Shown: piece by piece, positions 14,917 through 23,282 of the stretch
Layout: each line of letters opens with the position of its first letter
Numbering within the stretch: position 1 is the stretch's first letter
Notes under the pieces: generated by a model
The model's input: the letters and a program-made list of their open reading frames with translations, nothing else
Told to the model about the DNA's origin: nothing
Databases searched by the model: none
Translations under genes and position numbers: made by a program
DNA from: UA16 sp965661575
Lineage (GTDB): Bacteria > Bacteroidota > Bacteroidia > Flavobacteriales_D > Sanyastnellaceae
Length of the DNA: 29,513 nt
Direction of reading: 5' to 3'
Assembly (NCBI GenBank): GCA_965661575.1
Contig: CBFIEJ010000026.1
Span: forward strand, 1 to 29,513

Positions 14917-16242
14917 ATGACAAGATTCTCCTCAATTCTCGTTGTATGCCTCGTTTTTCTCAGCGTTTCTTCCGCCCAGGCGCAGTATGGAAGCTTTGGA
15001 AAAGATACCTGCCCAGCTGATTCCATTCCAGTCGACGACATCATCTATTACGGTGAAATGCTTGACATGAGCAATGGCTATCAAGTAGGCGACACAGTGT
15101 TTGACTTTACGGTTTATGATTTTGATGGGAATCCCCTCAACCTTTACACTGAACTCAGCGGACAAAAACCCGTGGTGCTCATCAACGGGTCAGTATCCTG
15201 CCTGCGCTTTCGTGGGACATTTGAACCCGACAACAACGGTCAACAATATGTAGCCGCTCGAAACTATCTCGAGAGTCATGCCGACGACATCAATTGGATT
15301 TTTGTTTACGGCGTCGAGGCGCATCCGACAGACGGAAACTGCCCGAGCAATTGCCCACCCACGGTCAGCAATGATACCACCGTGGTGCAGCCTCCGTTCT
15401 ATGTCAACAGACGCTGGGCAGTTCATGGTTGGGAAGAGTCCCCTGAACACGACTTTCCGTTTACGATGTACGCAGACAACCAAGACAACGCTGTCTACAA
15501 CAACTTTTTTCAGCGACCCTTTGGGATGGTTGCAATCAATTGTGACGGCACTGTAGCCCTACGCGGTGATTGGGTGAATTCTTTTTTCATGGATTCAGGC
15601 AGCGTGGCTGAGCTCAATATATGGCGCACAGATTCAAACACGTGCACGATTGATTGGACGCCTGAGGACAATTCCGATGACGACGAGAGCAATGGCACCA
15701 ACGACGGCACCAACGACGGTGGCAACGGCGCCGATGACGACACGGATGAGGATGACGGCAATGGCAGCGGTACCGACGATGATGATGACACGGATCAGGG
15801 TGACGGCGATGGCACCGATGAGAATGAGGATGACAACGGCACCGATGAGAATGAGGACGGCAACGGCACCGACGATGATGACACTGACCAGGGTGACACA
15901 GACGAAGATGAAACCGACGACGACACTCCGACCTATGATGGACCTTCCGAAGCCATAGGTAGTGGAACAGGCCAAGAGGGCTCTGCATCAAACATTTTCA
16001 ACGAAAAGCCCTTGGAACTTCTGGTCTATCCCAATCCAGCAAAGAGCTATGTGCAAATTGAAGGCCTCAATGACGAAGCCCAGTTGCACTTGATCGACAT
16101 CAGCGGCAGGATTGTCTTGGACGTTCAGACCACCCAAAAGGACCTGAAGCTCGACGTTTCAGTCTTTCAACCTGGTCAGTACATTTTACTCGTTCAACAG
16201 AAAAACGCCCAACCACAGCGCAGCTCCTTGATCATTCAATGA
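14917..16242 (+). CDS. Secreted T9SS protein with an iodothyronine deiodinase-like domain and acidic linker
   Basis: A 441-residue protein with a signal peptide (cleavage near AQAQ, residue 23). Residues about 55-240 have a thioredoxin-like fold resembling iodothyronine deiodinases: GDTVFDFTVYDFDG, then VVLINGSVSCLRFRG with Cys95 at the position of the deiodinase active-site Sec/Cys, then IFVYGVEAHPTDG (128-140) matching the family's Y-x-x-EAH-x-x-DG block, then DNQDNAVYNNFFQRPFGMVAI. A linker (251-336) made almost only of Asp, Glu, Gly, Asn and Thr follows. The end (about 366-441) is a T9SS type A sorting domain (LVYPNPAKSYVQIEG ... PGQYILLVQ). Activity on iodinated compounds is not shown; a general extracellular thiol redox role is equally possible. 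The gene stands alone, 97 nt after the lipoprotein gene. Confidence 0.78.
   Translation: MTRFSSILVVCLVFLSVSSAQAQYGSFGKDTCPADSIPVDDIIYYGEMLDMSNGYQVGDTVFDFTVYDFDGNPLNLYTELSGQKPVVLINGSVSCLRFRGTFEPDNNGQQYVAARNYLESHADDINWIFVYGVEAHPTDGNCPSNCPPTVSNDTTVVQPPFYVNRRWAVHGWEESPEHDFPFTMYADNQDNAVYNNFFQRPFGMVAINCDGTVALRGDWVNSFFMDSGSVAELNIWRTDSNTCTIDWTPEDNSDDDESNGTNDGTNDGGNGADDDTDEDDGNGSGTDDDDDTDQGDGDGTDENEDDNGTDENEDGNGTDDDDTDQGDTDEDETDDDTPTYDGPSEAIGSGTGQEGSASNIFNEKPLELLVYPNPAKSYVQIEGLNDEAQLHLIDISGRIVLDVQTTQKDLKLDVSVFQPGQYILLVQQKNAQPQRSSLIIQ
15667..15927 (+). repeat. Low-complexity acidic linker repeat
   Basis: Degenerate tandem units encoding variants of DENEDxNGTD and DDDxTDQGD. The opposite strand therefore has long open frames coding only for Val/Ile/Ala or His/Arg runs, which are not genes. 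Confidence 0.8.
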
Positions 16243-16279
16243 CTCTAAGGCTAACGAGACCTCCATGTAGTCTTTGAAC

Positions 16280-16984
16280 TCAGCGAATCACTCGCATGTT
16301 CATGATTACGTCTTCCACGGGACGATCGCCTCGAGCCGTTTCAACCGCAGCGATGGAATCGATGATGTCAATTCCGGCCACGACATAACCGAAAACGGTG
16401 TAATCCATGTCGAGAAATGGCGTACCGCCGGCAGTTGCATACTGTGCCAGCTGATCCTCAGTGTATTCAAATTCAGGTGCTTTCGACTGAACCCGACGTT
16501 GCGTCTTGCGCATTTGGGCTTGGCTCTGAGGCTTTCCTTGAACCAGATAAAATTGACTGCCTGAAGACTTTTTAGCAGGGTTTACATTGTCTCCCTGGCG
16601 GGCGGCTGACAAAGCACCTTTGGTGTGCAGGTGATCCGCTCGGATTTCAGCGTCCAACGTATAGCCCGGACCTCCAGACCCCAAGCGTTTGCCCGGTTTT
16701 GCTCCGCGGCTTCCCGGATCACCCCCCTGTACCATGAAGTCCTGAATGACGCGGTGAAATAAAAGCCCATCGTAAAATCCTTCATCCACCAACTTCACAA
16801 AATTGTCACGGTGCCCGGGCGTTGAATCGCTGAGTTCTAAAATCATTTCGCCAAACGATGTTTCGATCAACACGCGTTTAGGCCCTTGTTCAGCAAGAGG
16901 CTCAGCACTGCTGCATGCCCAAATCAACAAAGGAGCGGCGATGACAAGCAAAAAGGAAGAAAAATTGGATCGATTCAGAATCAT
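16280..16984 (-). CDS. Cyclophilin-type peptidyl-prolyl isomerase lipoprotein
   Basis: A 234-residue lipoprotein (lipobox IWAC, lipidated Cys24), starting at the ATG at 16984 so that the signal peptide is N-terminal. The cyclophilin domain is complete: GEMILELSDSTPGHRDNF, the active-site FHRVIQDFMVQGGD (76-89, with His77 and Arg78), SGSQFYLVQG (141-150) and YTVFGYVVAGID. An insert of about 35 residues (151-188) between the last two blocks is common in Bacteroidota homologues. It would assist folding of exported proteins in the periplasm by isomerising X-Pro bonds. It converges on the deiodinase-like gene. Confidence 0.92.
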   Translation of the reverse strand: MILNRSNFSSFLLVIAAPLLIWACSSAEPLAEQGPKRVLIETSFGEMILELSDSTPGHRDNFVKLVDEGFYDGLLFHRVIQDFMVQGGDPGSRGAKPGKRLGSGGPGYTLDAEIRADHLHTKGALSAARQGDNVNPAKKSSGSQFYLVQGKPQSQAQMRKTQRRVQSKAPEFEYTEDQLAQYATAGGTPFLDMDYTVFGYVVAGIDIIDSIAAVETARGDRPVEDVIMNMRVIR

Positions 16985-17023
16985 GTTCAAAAAGCTTTTC
17001 AAGGAATGAATGAGTAGACCGCC

Positions 17024-17031
17024 CAAAGTTA
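17024..17031 (-). promoter_or_regulatory. -7 promoter element (TAACTTTG) for the cyclophilin gene
   Basis: An exact TAnnTTTG on the minus strand, about 40 nt upstream of the ATG at 16984. A good -33 TTTG is not seen at the right distance. Confidence 0.4.
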
Positions 17032-17098
17032 TTCCCAAGGAGAGAATATAGAAGGGTCGGTATCCAAAAATCTCACCGAGGTCTGCCTCCAAAAATTA

Positions 17099-17449
17099 TC
17101 AAGCCTTTTTGACAAATTCAGATTTGAGGCCCATCGAGCCAAACCCGTCAATCTTACAGGCGATGTTGTGCTCACCATCCACAATGCGAATATTCTTGAC
17201 TTTGGTGCCCGCTTTGACCGGCTTGGGAGCTCCCTTGACCGGCAAATCTTTGACCACCACAACACTATCCCCATTCACAAGCACTTTTCCATTTACGTCT
17301 TTCACAGCGCCTTCATCACTTTCCAGGGCTTGTTCTGCTGCGGTTTCCTCCGCATTCCAAGCGTGGCCGCATTCAGGGCAATTCAGCAACGTTCCATCGT
17401 GGTAAGAATAAACCGATTGACATTCGGGGCAAGGAGGGAATTCTGACAT
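17099..17449 (-). CDS. yjdM: YjdM/PhnA-family zinc-ribbon protein
   Basis: A 116-residue protein with an N-terminal zinc ribbon (Cys7/Cys10 and Cys24/Cys27: CPEC...CPEC) and the conserved PhnA domain (VKDVNGKVLVNGDSVVVVKDL ... KNIRIVDGEHNIACKIDG). Length and motifs match E. coli YjdM, once called PhnA. Despite that old name it is not a proven phosphonate enzyme, and no phosphonate genes are nearby. I chose the ATG at 17449 over an in-frame TTG at 17470. It lies 33 nt downstream of the histone-deacetylase-like gene on the same strand. Confidence 0.9.
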   Translation of the reverse strand: MSEFPPCPECQSVYSYHDGTLLNCPECGHAWNAEETAAEQALESDEGAVKDVNGKVLVNGDSVVVVKDLPVKGAPKPVKAGTKVKNIRIVDGEHNIACKIDGFGSMGLKSEFVKKA

Positions 17450-17482
17450 GCTGTTTGATTCTTCCTCCAAAGTAAGGCCAAT

Positions 17483-18385
17483 TCAGCCCCAATAATCAGC
17501 CGCCAAACGAAACGTATGGCAATGTGCCTCTACAATGTTCCAGATTTCAGGCGAATATCCACCGCCCATGGCACACACCACGGGAATATCATTCCGATGA
17601 CACGCCTCGAACACAAGTCGGTCTCGTTCACGACATCCCGCTTCGCTAACACCCAATCGACCGAGCTTATCCGTTTCGAGAATATCCACTCCGCATTGGT
17701 ACAGCACCAAGTCTGGCTCCGACTGATCCATAACCTGCGGCAAGTGCTCCCGCAAGAGTTTCAGATACGTGCGATCATCTGTACCATCGTCAAGTGGAAC
17801 ATCCAAATCGCTGGATTCCTTGTGCATGGGATAATTGCTCGCACCGTGCATGGAGAACGTGAAAACCTCCGAGCGACCCTCAAAAATCTTTGCCGTTCCG
17901 TTGCCTTGGTGCACATCCAAATCCACAACCAATGCTCGCTGAATCGAACCCTCGTCAATCAGAACCTGCGCTGCGAGCGCCATATCATTCAGCAAACAGA
18001 AACCTTCGCCGCGGTCAGAATACGCATGGTGCGTTCCTCCCGCCACATTCAGCGCAACACCATCTTCGATCGCATAGCGGGCACACTGAAGCGTTCCACC
18101 CATGATCATCACCTCGCGTTCAATCAACGCGTTGGAATGTGGAAAGCCCGTGCGCCGTTCCTCCTGTCTGCTCAATTCAAGTCCTTTGAGCCTTTGCCAA
18201 TAGTGCTCGTCATGGACCGACAAAATCTGCGCTTCACTGAGCGGCTCTGGGGAGAAGAATGCACTTGCCTCAACCGTGCCCTCATGCTCTAGTTGTTCTG
18301 GCACCAATTGGTACTTCTCCATCGGAAATCGGTGATTCTCCGGCAAAGGGTGTGCGTACTTGTCGTTCCAGGCAACTCGGATCAT
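17483..18385 (-). CDS. Histone deacetylase superfamily (AcuC/acetylpolyamine amidohydrolase-like) hydrolase
   Basis: A 300-residue cytoplasmic zinc hydrolase. The family residues are all visible: His119-His120 (GGTHHAYSDRGEGFCLLND), the zinc ligands Asp157 and His159 (DLDVHQGNGT), the third ligand Asp239 in ETDKLGRL, and the transition-state Tyr277 in GGGYS. Bacterial members remove acetyl groups from protein lysines, polyamines or small molecules; the substrate cannot be fixed from sequence. The short single-domain length fits class IV/AcuC-like bacterial enzymes. It has the yjdM-like gene downstream on the same strand and is divergent from the CIA30-family gene. Confidence 0.9.
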   Translation of the reverse strand: MIRVAWNDKYAHPLPENHRFPMEKYQLVPEQLEHEGTVEASAFFSPEPLSEAQILSVHDEHYWQRLKGLELSRQEERRTGFPHSNALIEREVMIMGGTLQCARYAIEDGVALNVAGGTHHAYSDRGEGFCLLNDMALAAQVLIDEGSIQRALVVDLDVHQGNGTAKIFEGRSEVFTFSMHGASNYPMHKESSDLDVPLDDGTDDRTYLKLLREHLPQVMDQSEPDLVLYQCGVDILETDKLGRLGVSEAGCRERDRLVFEACHRNDIPVVCAMGGGYSPEIWNIVEAHCHTFRLAADYWG

Positions 18386-18491
18386 GCGTTTTCAACCTCA
18401 TCGCTCAGTCAAAAGTTCGGAGCCATTCACGGTTCTTTGCATCGAACAAGATGCCGATTGAACCGAATCAGCAACGAGCTGTTTTACATTC

Positions 18492-19037
18492 ATGACATTC
18501 TCCACTTTGCTTTTCATCATGGCGACTTCTCTCTTCAATCCGCAACTCGAATTCAACTTTGAAGCCGAGGGAAACGCACCCAAAACTTGGACCATTCAAA
18601 ATGATGATGTCATGGGCGGCGTCTCCGAGGGCGCTGTGCAGTGGAAAGAGGAAGGCTTTCTCTGGTACGGCCACACACGGCTCGAAAACAACGGAGGGTT
18701 CAGCTCCATCCGAAGCCCTTGGAAATCCTTTGATCTCTCCAAATTTGAGACTGTGCGCATTCGGTGCAAAGGCACAGGCGGCCCCTTCAGAATTGTTTTT
18801 GACACTCAGCGCGCATGGTACTTACCCAACGCACAGACCAACTTTGACGTGAGTGAAGAGTGGAGCGATGTGGTCATTCCATTGAAAAAGTTCGTTTGGG
18901 AAGAGCCCCGACGAGGCGTCATTGGAAAGGTAAATCCCGCCAAGGAGCTCAGCGAGGTCATCCGATTTGGCCTCATGAAGTACGATGGCACTGCACAGCC
19001 TTTCGAGTTGGAGGTGGCATCGGTCTCGTTTGAGTGA
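18492..19037 (+). CDS. CIA30-family (NDUFAF1-like) protein
   Basis: A 181-residue protein with the CIA30 pattern: NDDVMGGVSEG (37-47), LENNGGFSSIRS, IRCKGTGGPFRIVF and a final beta strand (FELEVASVSFE). The family has a galactose-binding-like jelly-roll fold. The mitochondrial member NDUFAF1 assists complex I assembly, but bacterial members are mostly uncharacterised. The first ten residues (MTFSTLLFIM) are hydrophobic but too short for a clear signal peptide. An alternative start is the ATG at 18519. It converges on the TonB-dependent receptor gene with a 19-nt gap. Confidence 0.82.
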   Translation: MTFSTLLFIMATSLFNPQLEFNFEAEGNAPKTWTIQNDDVMGGVSEGAVQWKEEGFLWYGHTRLENNGGFSSIRSPWKSFDLSKFETVRIRCKGTGGPFRIVFDTQRAWYLPNAQTNFDVSEEWSDVVIPLKKFVWEEPRRGVIGKVNPAKELSEVIRFGLMKYDGTAQPFELEVASVSFE

Positions 19038-19056
19038 TCCGATTGGCGTAACACCC

Positions 19057-21546
19057 TCAGAAATCCACCCGATAGAAAAAGATGGGCAGGAAGCCCAATT
19101 GGTATTCTTCTCGCACTGAGCTGTAATTCGGATCGTTGATGTCCATTTCATCCGGAGCATAAGTAAGCTTCAAGATGTTCTCCGTATTCAAAATGTTCAC
19201 GAAATCAATGCCCAACTCGTGGGTCGTTTCTGGCCGGTTCCACGTGAGGTTTGTTTTGAGATCCAAACGGAAATAGTCGTCAAATTGTTGGGTGTTTCGA
19301 GTTGCATCCACATAAATGATTTCGCGTTGCTCTTGGCTCGCTTCCTCATCCACTTCACCGTACCAACGGCCGCCGGCCATGGTGGCCTTGAGGCCTGTGA
19401 CAAGGGCAAACGTTTGAGACAATCGCCACTCCTTGCTCGCCAAGAAATTCCACGCGTACTTCCCGTTGAAGTCCGTATTTCGGGGGTCTAAATCTGCCCC
19501 CTTGTATTTGGCATCGAATACGCTCGCGGTGAGCAACACAAACCATCCTTCTCGGAAGGCACGACTCAGGGTCATCTCCACTCCCACATTTCTACCCGTG
19601 CCATCATTCACCAGGGCATCAGGGAACAAACGAGAGAATCCACCTCCGGCGTTGATCAACGAATAGCTGCCATTGTTTTGGCCCCATTCCGTAGTCTGGT
19701 CAGCAACCGGAATGTCAAACAAATGCTGGTGATAGGCTTCTAATTTCAAAGTCCACAAATCGGTCAATCGCTGGGTCATGCCGATGACGTTGTGCACACT
19801 GCGTGTGAATCCCAAGTTCTGATTGGGCATGTTGAGCGGTCCAGGCGACGATGCGTTGATCGCCGAAGCGTAGAGGTAAGACGATTGGAGTTGGCTGTGC
19901 AATCCCGAGCCTGCAGACCACACCGTTCCGCCTTTTGAAATCCATTGCAGTCCCAACCTTGGCTCAAACCATGAGGCTGCACCGCTGCGGGTGTCCATCA
20001 TCGCATGCACGCCAGCGGTCCAAGTCAACGCATCGTTCGGACGGCGTTTCAATTGTACAAAGGGTTGAATCAAAGCGCTGTTCATCTCGGCATCCCAGCG
20101 TCGGTTCCAATCGCCCAAAGAATCTGCGCCAATCGAATCTGGCACCGAAATGAACGAGCGCATGCTGTCTTGGAAAGACCACATCATGGCGTCAGCGTTC
20201 ACCCCAAAGCGAAGGGTTGCTGTGCCTTTCTCCGTTGTCAGCTTTCGGTTTGCATGCACAGCAAGCGACACCCGGTCTTTGACAAAACCGTACGACATCA
20301 GCGGACTGGTATCTACATTTTGATAGAGATCTCCGACCAAATCCCGCGTGACGTAATCATGATCACTGTCCTGCCGGTCGCGGCTGACGGCCAGTGTGGA
20401 CTTGATGTACATCCTATTGTTCACGGGTTGGGTTTGAGTCACCCCCACCATGCCCATGCCTGTACGGAAGTATTGATCGCGGTCGTTGTCGCCATAGATG
20501 TTGCGCTCGGGTGATACCTGATCGGAAATCACAATATCGACACTGCTGTTTCCGCCAATGCCCCAAAATGACAAGGATCCGCCGCCCTTGGTTGGAGTGA
20601 ACAGTTTGAAACTACCGTCTTGGTATTTGGGTACGGCACTGGTGCCTATGTCAATGCCCACCGCAGAGAAAATGGAGGCCGTGGAGTAACGATAATTCAC
20701 CAATAGGCTCGAGCGCTTGTCGCGGTTCAGTGGTCCTTCTGCGAGAACTTCTGTGCCTAGAAATCCAAGTTGAGCACTTCCGTGCCAATGGTCTTGGTTA
20801 CCGTTGCGCAACTTCAAGTCGAATACTGCCGCGGTGCTGTTTCCGAATTCTGCGGGAAATGCCGCGGTGAAAAAATCGGAATTCGCAAGAGTCTTATTGT
20901 TGACAATTGCGACCGGGCCTCCACCTGTACCGGGCACAGAAAAGTGGTTGGGATTGGGCAAGTCAACGCCCTCGATGCGCCACAACACGCCACTTGGACT
21001 ATTTCCTCGGACCACAATATCGTTTCGGCTGTCGTCGGCACCTTGCACACCTGCAAAGTTGCTGGCCATTCGGGCAGGATCTCCTCGTGATCCAGCATAC
21101 CGATCTGTTTCTTCCACCGTGAATGCGCGTGCACTCACGGTTGCCATTTCATTCATCACTTCCCCCGATTGAGTGGCGGTGACCTCCGCTGCCTCAATGG
21201 CAACGACACTTTCGCTCATTTGCACTTCCAATACCACTGGACGACCACTGGTAACAACAATCCCATCGAGGGTTCGCGATTCGTAGCCCATGAAGCTTAC
21301 CGTCACGACATGGCGTCCGATAGGGACCGCGTCAAACGAAAAACGGCCATCCATGTCGGTCGAAGTCATCAGACCATCCACCGTGCTGATCGATACATAA
21401 GCGCTGGGCAACGGGTACTTGAATTCTGCGTCCAAGACTGTACCTGTGATCGTAGCATTTTGAGCAATTACGATGCTCGCGAGCAGGCAAAAGAAGACGG
21501 ACATCGCCGCGTCTTTGAGGCGAAATCGCCGAATAAATTGAATCAT
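19057..21546 (-). CDS. TonB-dependent outer-membrane receptor with CarboxypepD_reg-like domain
   Basis: An 829-residue protein with a signal peptide (cleavage near VIAQ, residue 29). A CarboxypepD_reg-like beta-sandwich domain follows (about 31-112: ATITGTVLDAEFKYPLPSAYVSIS ... GRFSFDAVPIGRHVVTVSFMGYES). Then comes a plug domain (about 135-250, with DIVVRGNSPSGVLWRIEGVDLPNPNHF) and a 22-strand-type barrel ending in FFYRVDF with the terminal Phe. Such receptors import large or scarce substrates using TonB energy. No SusD-like partner, TonB or dedicated enzymes lie next to it, so the substrate is open. A well-spaced promoter (21569-21601) precedes it. Confidence 0.9.
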   Translation of the reverse strand: MIQFIRRFRLKDAAMSVFFCLLASIVIAQNATITGTVLDAEFKYPLPSAYVSISTVDGLMTSTDMDGRFSFDAVPIGRHVVTVSFMGYESRTLDGIVVTSGRPVVLEVQMSESVVAIEAAEVTATQSGEVMNEMATVSARAFTVEETDRYAGSRGDPARMASNFAGVQGADDSRNDIVVRGNSPSGVLWRIEGVDLPNPNHFSVPGTGGGPVAIVNNKTLANSDFFTAAFPAEFGNSTAAVFDLKLRNGNQDHWHGSAQLGFLGTEVLAEGPLNRDKRSSLLVNYRYSTASIFSAVGIDIGTSAVPKYQDGSFKLFTPTKGGGSLSFWGIGGNSSVDIVISDQVSPERNIYGDNDRDQYFRTGMGMVGVTQTQPVNNRMYIKSTLAVSRDRQDSDHDYVTRDLVGDLYQNVDTSPLMSYGFVKDRVSLAVHANRKLTTEKGTATLRFGVNADAMMWSFQDSMRSFISVPDSIGADSLGDWNRRWDAEMNSALIQPFVQLKRRPNDALTWTAGVHAMMDTRSGAASWFEPRLGLQWISKGGTVWSAGSGLHSQLQSSYLYASAINASSPGPLNMPNQNLGFTRSVHNVIGMTQRLTDLWTLKLEAYHQHLFDIPVADQTTEWGQNNGSYSLINAGGGFSRLFPDALVNDGTGRNVGVEMTLSRAFREGWFVLLTASVFDAKYKGADLDPRNTDFNGKYAWNFLASKEWRLSQTFALVTGLKATMAGGRWYGEVDEEASQEQREIIYVDATRNTQQFDDYFRLDLKTNLTWNRPETTHELGIDFVNILNTENILKLTYAPDEMDINDPNYSSVREEYQLGFLPIFFYRVDF

Positions 21547-21568
21547 AGCAAAGGGGTTAGCTTTGGTT

Positions 21569-21601
21569 CAAATGTAGTCCATTCGACTTTAGCTAATCAA
21601 A
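21569..21601 (-). promoter_or_regulatory. Bacteroidota-type promoter for the TonB-dependent receptor
   Basis: Minus-strand TTTG (21598-21601), 21 nt, then TACATTTG (21569-21576). Both elements match the consensus exactly. The leader to the ATG at 21546 would be about 17 nt. Confidence 0.65.
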
Positions 21602-21607
21602 ACAACA

Positions 21608-22315
21608 TCAAATCCGGTTGGCATCTCGGAGCTCCTGAGCCATGTCTTCGAGTGCTTTTTGAGTCTGCAAGGTAATTTCGTCGACGTCCTCATCACCGAA
21701 TACCAGCGGTTCTCCCATGATCAGGTTCCCTCCAAATGGCACAATCATAGCCCGTCCTTTGGGCAAATTGCGGTACAGACCATCGAGGTAAATCGGAATC
21801 ACAGGAATGCCGGGATGGCGCGAGGCAAGATGACCTACGCCACGCTTGAAGTCACCCATCGAACCGGCAACGCCCCGGGTACCTTCAGGAAAGAGAATCA
21901 AACTTCTGCCTGCCTGAAGTAAGCCGTCCAAAAACTCGATGGGATCGACCTGATCGTCTCCACGCTTTCGAGAAATCAAAACGGCGTTGACCAAATTTTC
22001 CATGGACCATTTTCGAAAAAATGAATTGCCAAAGAAATCTTGGGCTGCAACCGAATGCGTGAGGTGCAACCGGTGACGAGGGACCACCGTCATCATGGAA
22101 ATTGCATCCAAATGGCTGTTGTGATTGGCAATGTAAATCACAGGACCATCAGGCTGATTTTTACGAACACCGAGATAACGTAAACCGATGACTACACCTA
22201 AAATCGTTCGCCAAAATACTTTGTACAAAAAGACAAGCATGGTCCTACGACGCCATGACGCAGGTGCGGGAAGATTCAAATTGGTTTCCGCCTGTTTTTT
22301 TCGCTGTTTCACCAT
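21608..22315 (-). CDS. 1-acyl-glycerol-3-phosphate acyltransferase-like (PlsC family)
   Basis: A 235-residue membrane-associated acyltransferase. It shows the NHxxxxD catalytic motif (NHNSHLD, His65 and Asp70) and the substrate motif FPEGTRG (142-148), plus a hydrophobic N-terminal segment (27-48). The family transfers an acyl chain to lysophosphatidic acid or related lysolipids. It is the last gene of the four-gene phospholipid operon and starts 13 nt after the CdsA-like stop. Given the variant enzymes upstream, it may work on a specialised lipid rather than being the housekeeping PlsC. Confidence 0.88.
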   Translation of the reverse strand: MVKQRKKQAETNLNLPAPASWRRRTMLVFLYKVFWRTILGVVIGLRYLGVRKNQPDGPVIYIANHNSHLDAISMMTVVPRHRLHLTHSVAAQDFFGNSFFRKWSMENLVNAVLISRKRGDDQVDPIEFLDGLLQAGRSLILFPEGTRGVAGSMGDFKRGVGHLASRHPGIPVIPIYLDGLYRNLPKGRAMIVPFGGNLIMGEPLVFGDEDVDEITLQTQKALEDMAQELRDANRI

Positions 22316-22328
22316 GGTGTCTTGACAC

Positions 22329-23282
22329 TCAACTGTAGCAGAAGAAAAAGATCATGTGAAAAAATGGCGCCGCCGCCGCAGAAAAGCCATCCAATCGATC
22401 TAAGTATCCTCCATGGCCTGGAATGGCGTGTCCTGAATTCTTGATTCCAATGTCTCGTTTGATGCCAGAGGCAATCGCATCGCCCATGAAACCCGCAATT
22501 GCGGTAACAAAGCCAACGATCGCAGCCTGCCAGATATTCAGCGGTGTCAAAAATCGCATCGCAACGGCGATGAGCGTGATGGACAAGACGCCACCAATGA
22601 GGCCTTCCCACGTTTTGTTTGGACTGACCGTGGGCAAAACGGGACGCCGCCCCAAGGTCTTTCCCCAAGCAAACTGAAGCACATCATTCATTCCCACCAA
22701 AAATATCAAGTAGAGCAACAGCCCCTGCGGACCTGCTGTGAATCCCGGAGATTCTGGCAATTGAAACAACAGAGCCAAATGACTCATGCCATACACCCAA
22801 GCAATCAGGGAATAAGGCATCAATGAAATGGACCGAACGATTCCTTTGGTTTCCCCTCGCACCACCAATATAAATGGGATGAAGACAAACATGAACACAG
22901 GAATGAATGCCAAAAACAAAGTCTTCAATCCAACATACGCCAAGCCGTACTGGATGGGCACCGTTGCGTAGCAGACGAGCACCACGTTTCGCTCGCGCGC
23001 ATCCAATTTCAGCAAGGGGTACATTTCGCGCAGCAGGGCGTAACTGAGGTACATCAATCCGAGAACTGTGACCAAAGGATGTACGAGCGTTGTCACAATG
23101 AAACATGCACACATGACCCACCATGAGCGAGTGCGCACTTGCAATTCCGTTGCCAATTTAGATGGCTTGAGCCGACCCAAGATGAACCACGCCGAGGAGC
23201 TGACCACCAAAATGCATAGAATGATGAAAATCACCCATTGAATTTCGGCATTCATGCCCCAAGAAGAAATCAGCTTGTTCAT
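22329..23282 (-). CDS. Phosphatidate cytidylyltransferase (CdsA-like)
   Basis: A 317-residue integral membrane protein with about eight to nine hydrophobic segments. The C-terminal CdsA signature is present from Ser272: S-G-I-K-R, then IKNSGHAIPGHGG and YLDRLDG (to about 299). SPNKTWEG lies at 220-227. The usual K-D of the signature reads K-N (Asn282). CdsA makes CDP-diacylglycerol from phosphatidate and CTP. I chose the ATG at 23282 because it overlaps the upstream stop by 4 bases (ATGA) and the coding pattern fits; a longer frame to 23363 would overlap the preceding gene. It sits between the CDP-alcohol phosphatidyltransferase and PlsC-like genes. Confidence 0.88.
   Translation of the reverse strand: MNKLISSWGMNAEIQWVIFIILCILVVSSSAWFILGRLKPSKLATELQVRTRSWWVMCACFIVTTLVHPLVTVLGLMYLSYALLREMYPLLKLDARERNVVLVCYATVPIQYGLAYVGLKTLFLAFIPVFMFVFIPFILVVRGETKGIVRSISLMPYSLIAWVYGMSHLALLFQLPESPGFTAGPQGLLLYLIFLVGMNDVLQFAWGKTLGRRPVLPTVSPNKTWEGLIGGVLSITLIAVAMRFLTPLNIWQAAIVGFVTAIAGFMGDAIASGIKRDIGIKNSGHAIPGHGGYLDRLDGFSAAAAPFFHMIFFFCYS

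Noticed and set aside
15634..15975. Long minus-strand open frame coding for a Val/Ile/Ala-rich, membrane-like protein
   Set aside because: It is the antisense of the Asp/Gly/Thr repeat linker; GAY/GGY/ACY codons read backwards give hydrophobic residues. No start context or family pattern.
15614..15991. Minus-strand frame rich in His/Arg/Cys, looking like a metal-binding protein
   Set aside because: Another antisense reading of the same low-complexity repeat.
17516..18292. Plus-strand 258-codon open frame
   Set aside because: Antisense to the histone-deacetylase-like gene, which has all its catalytic residues.
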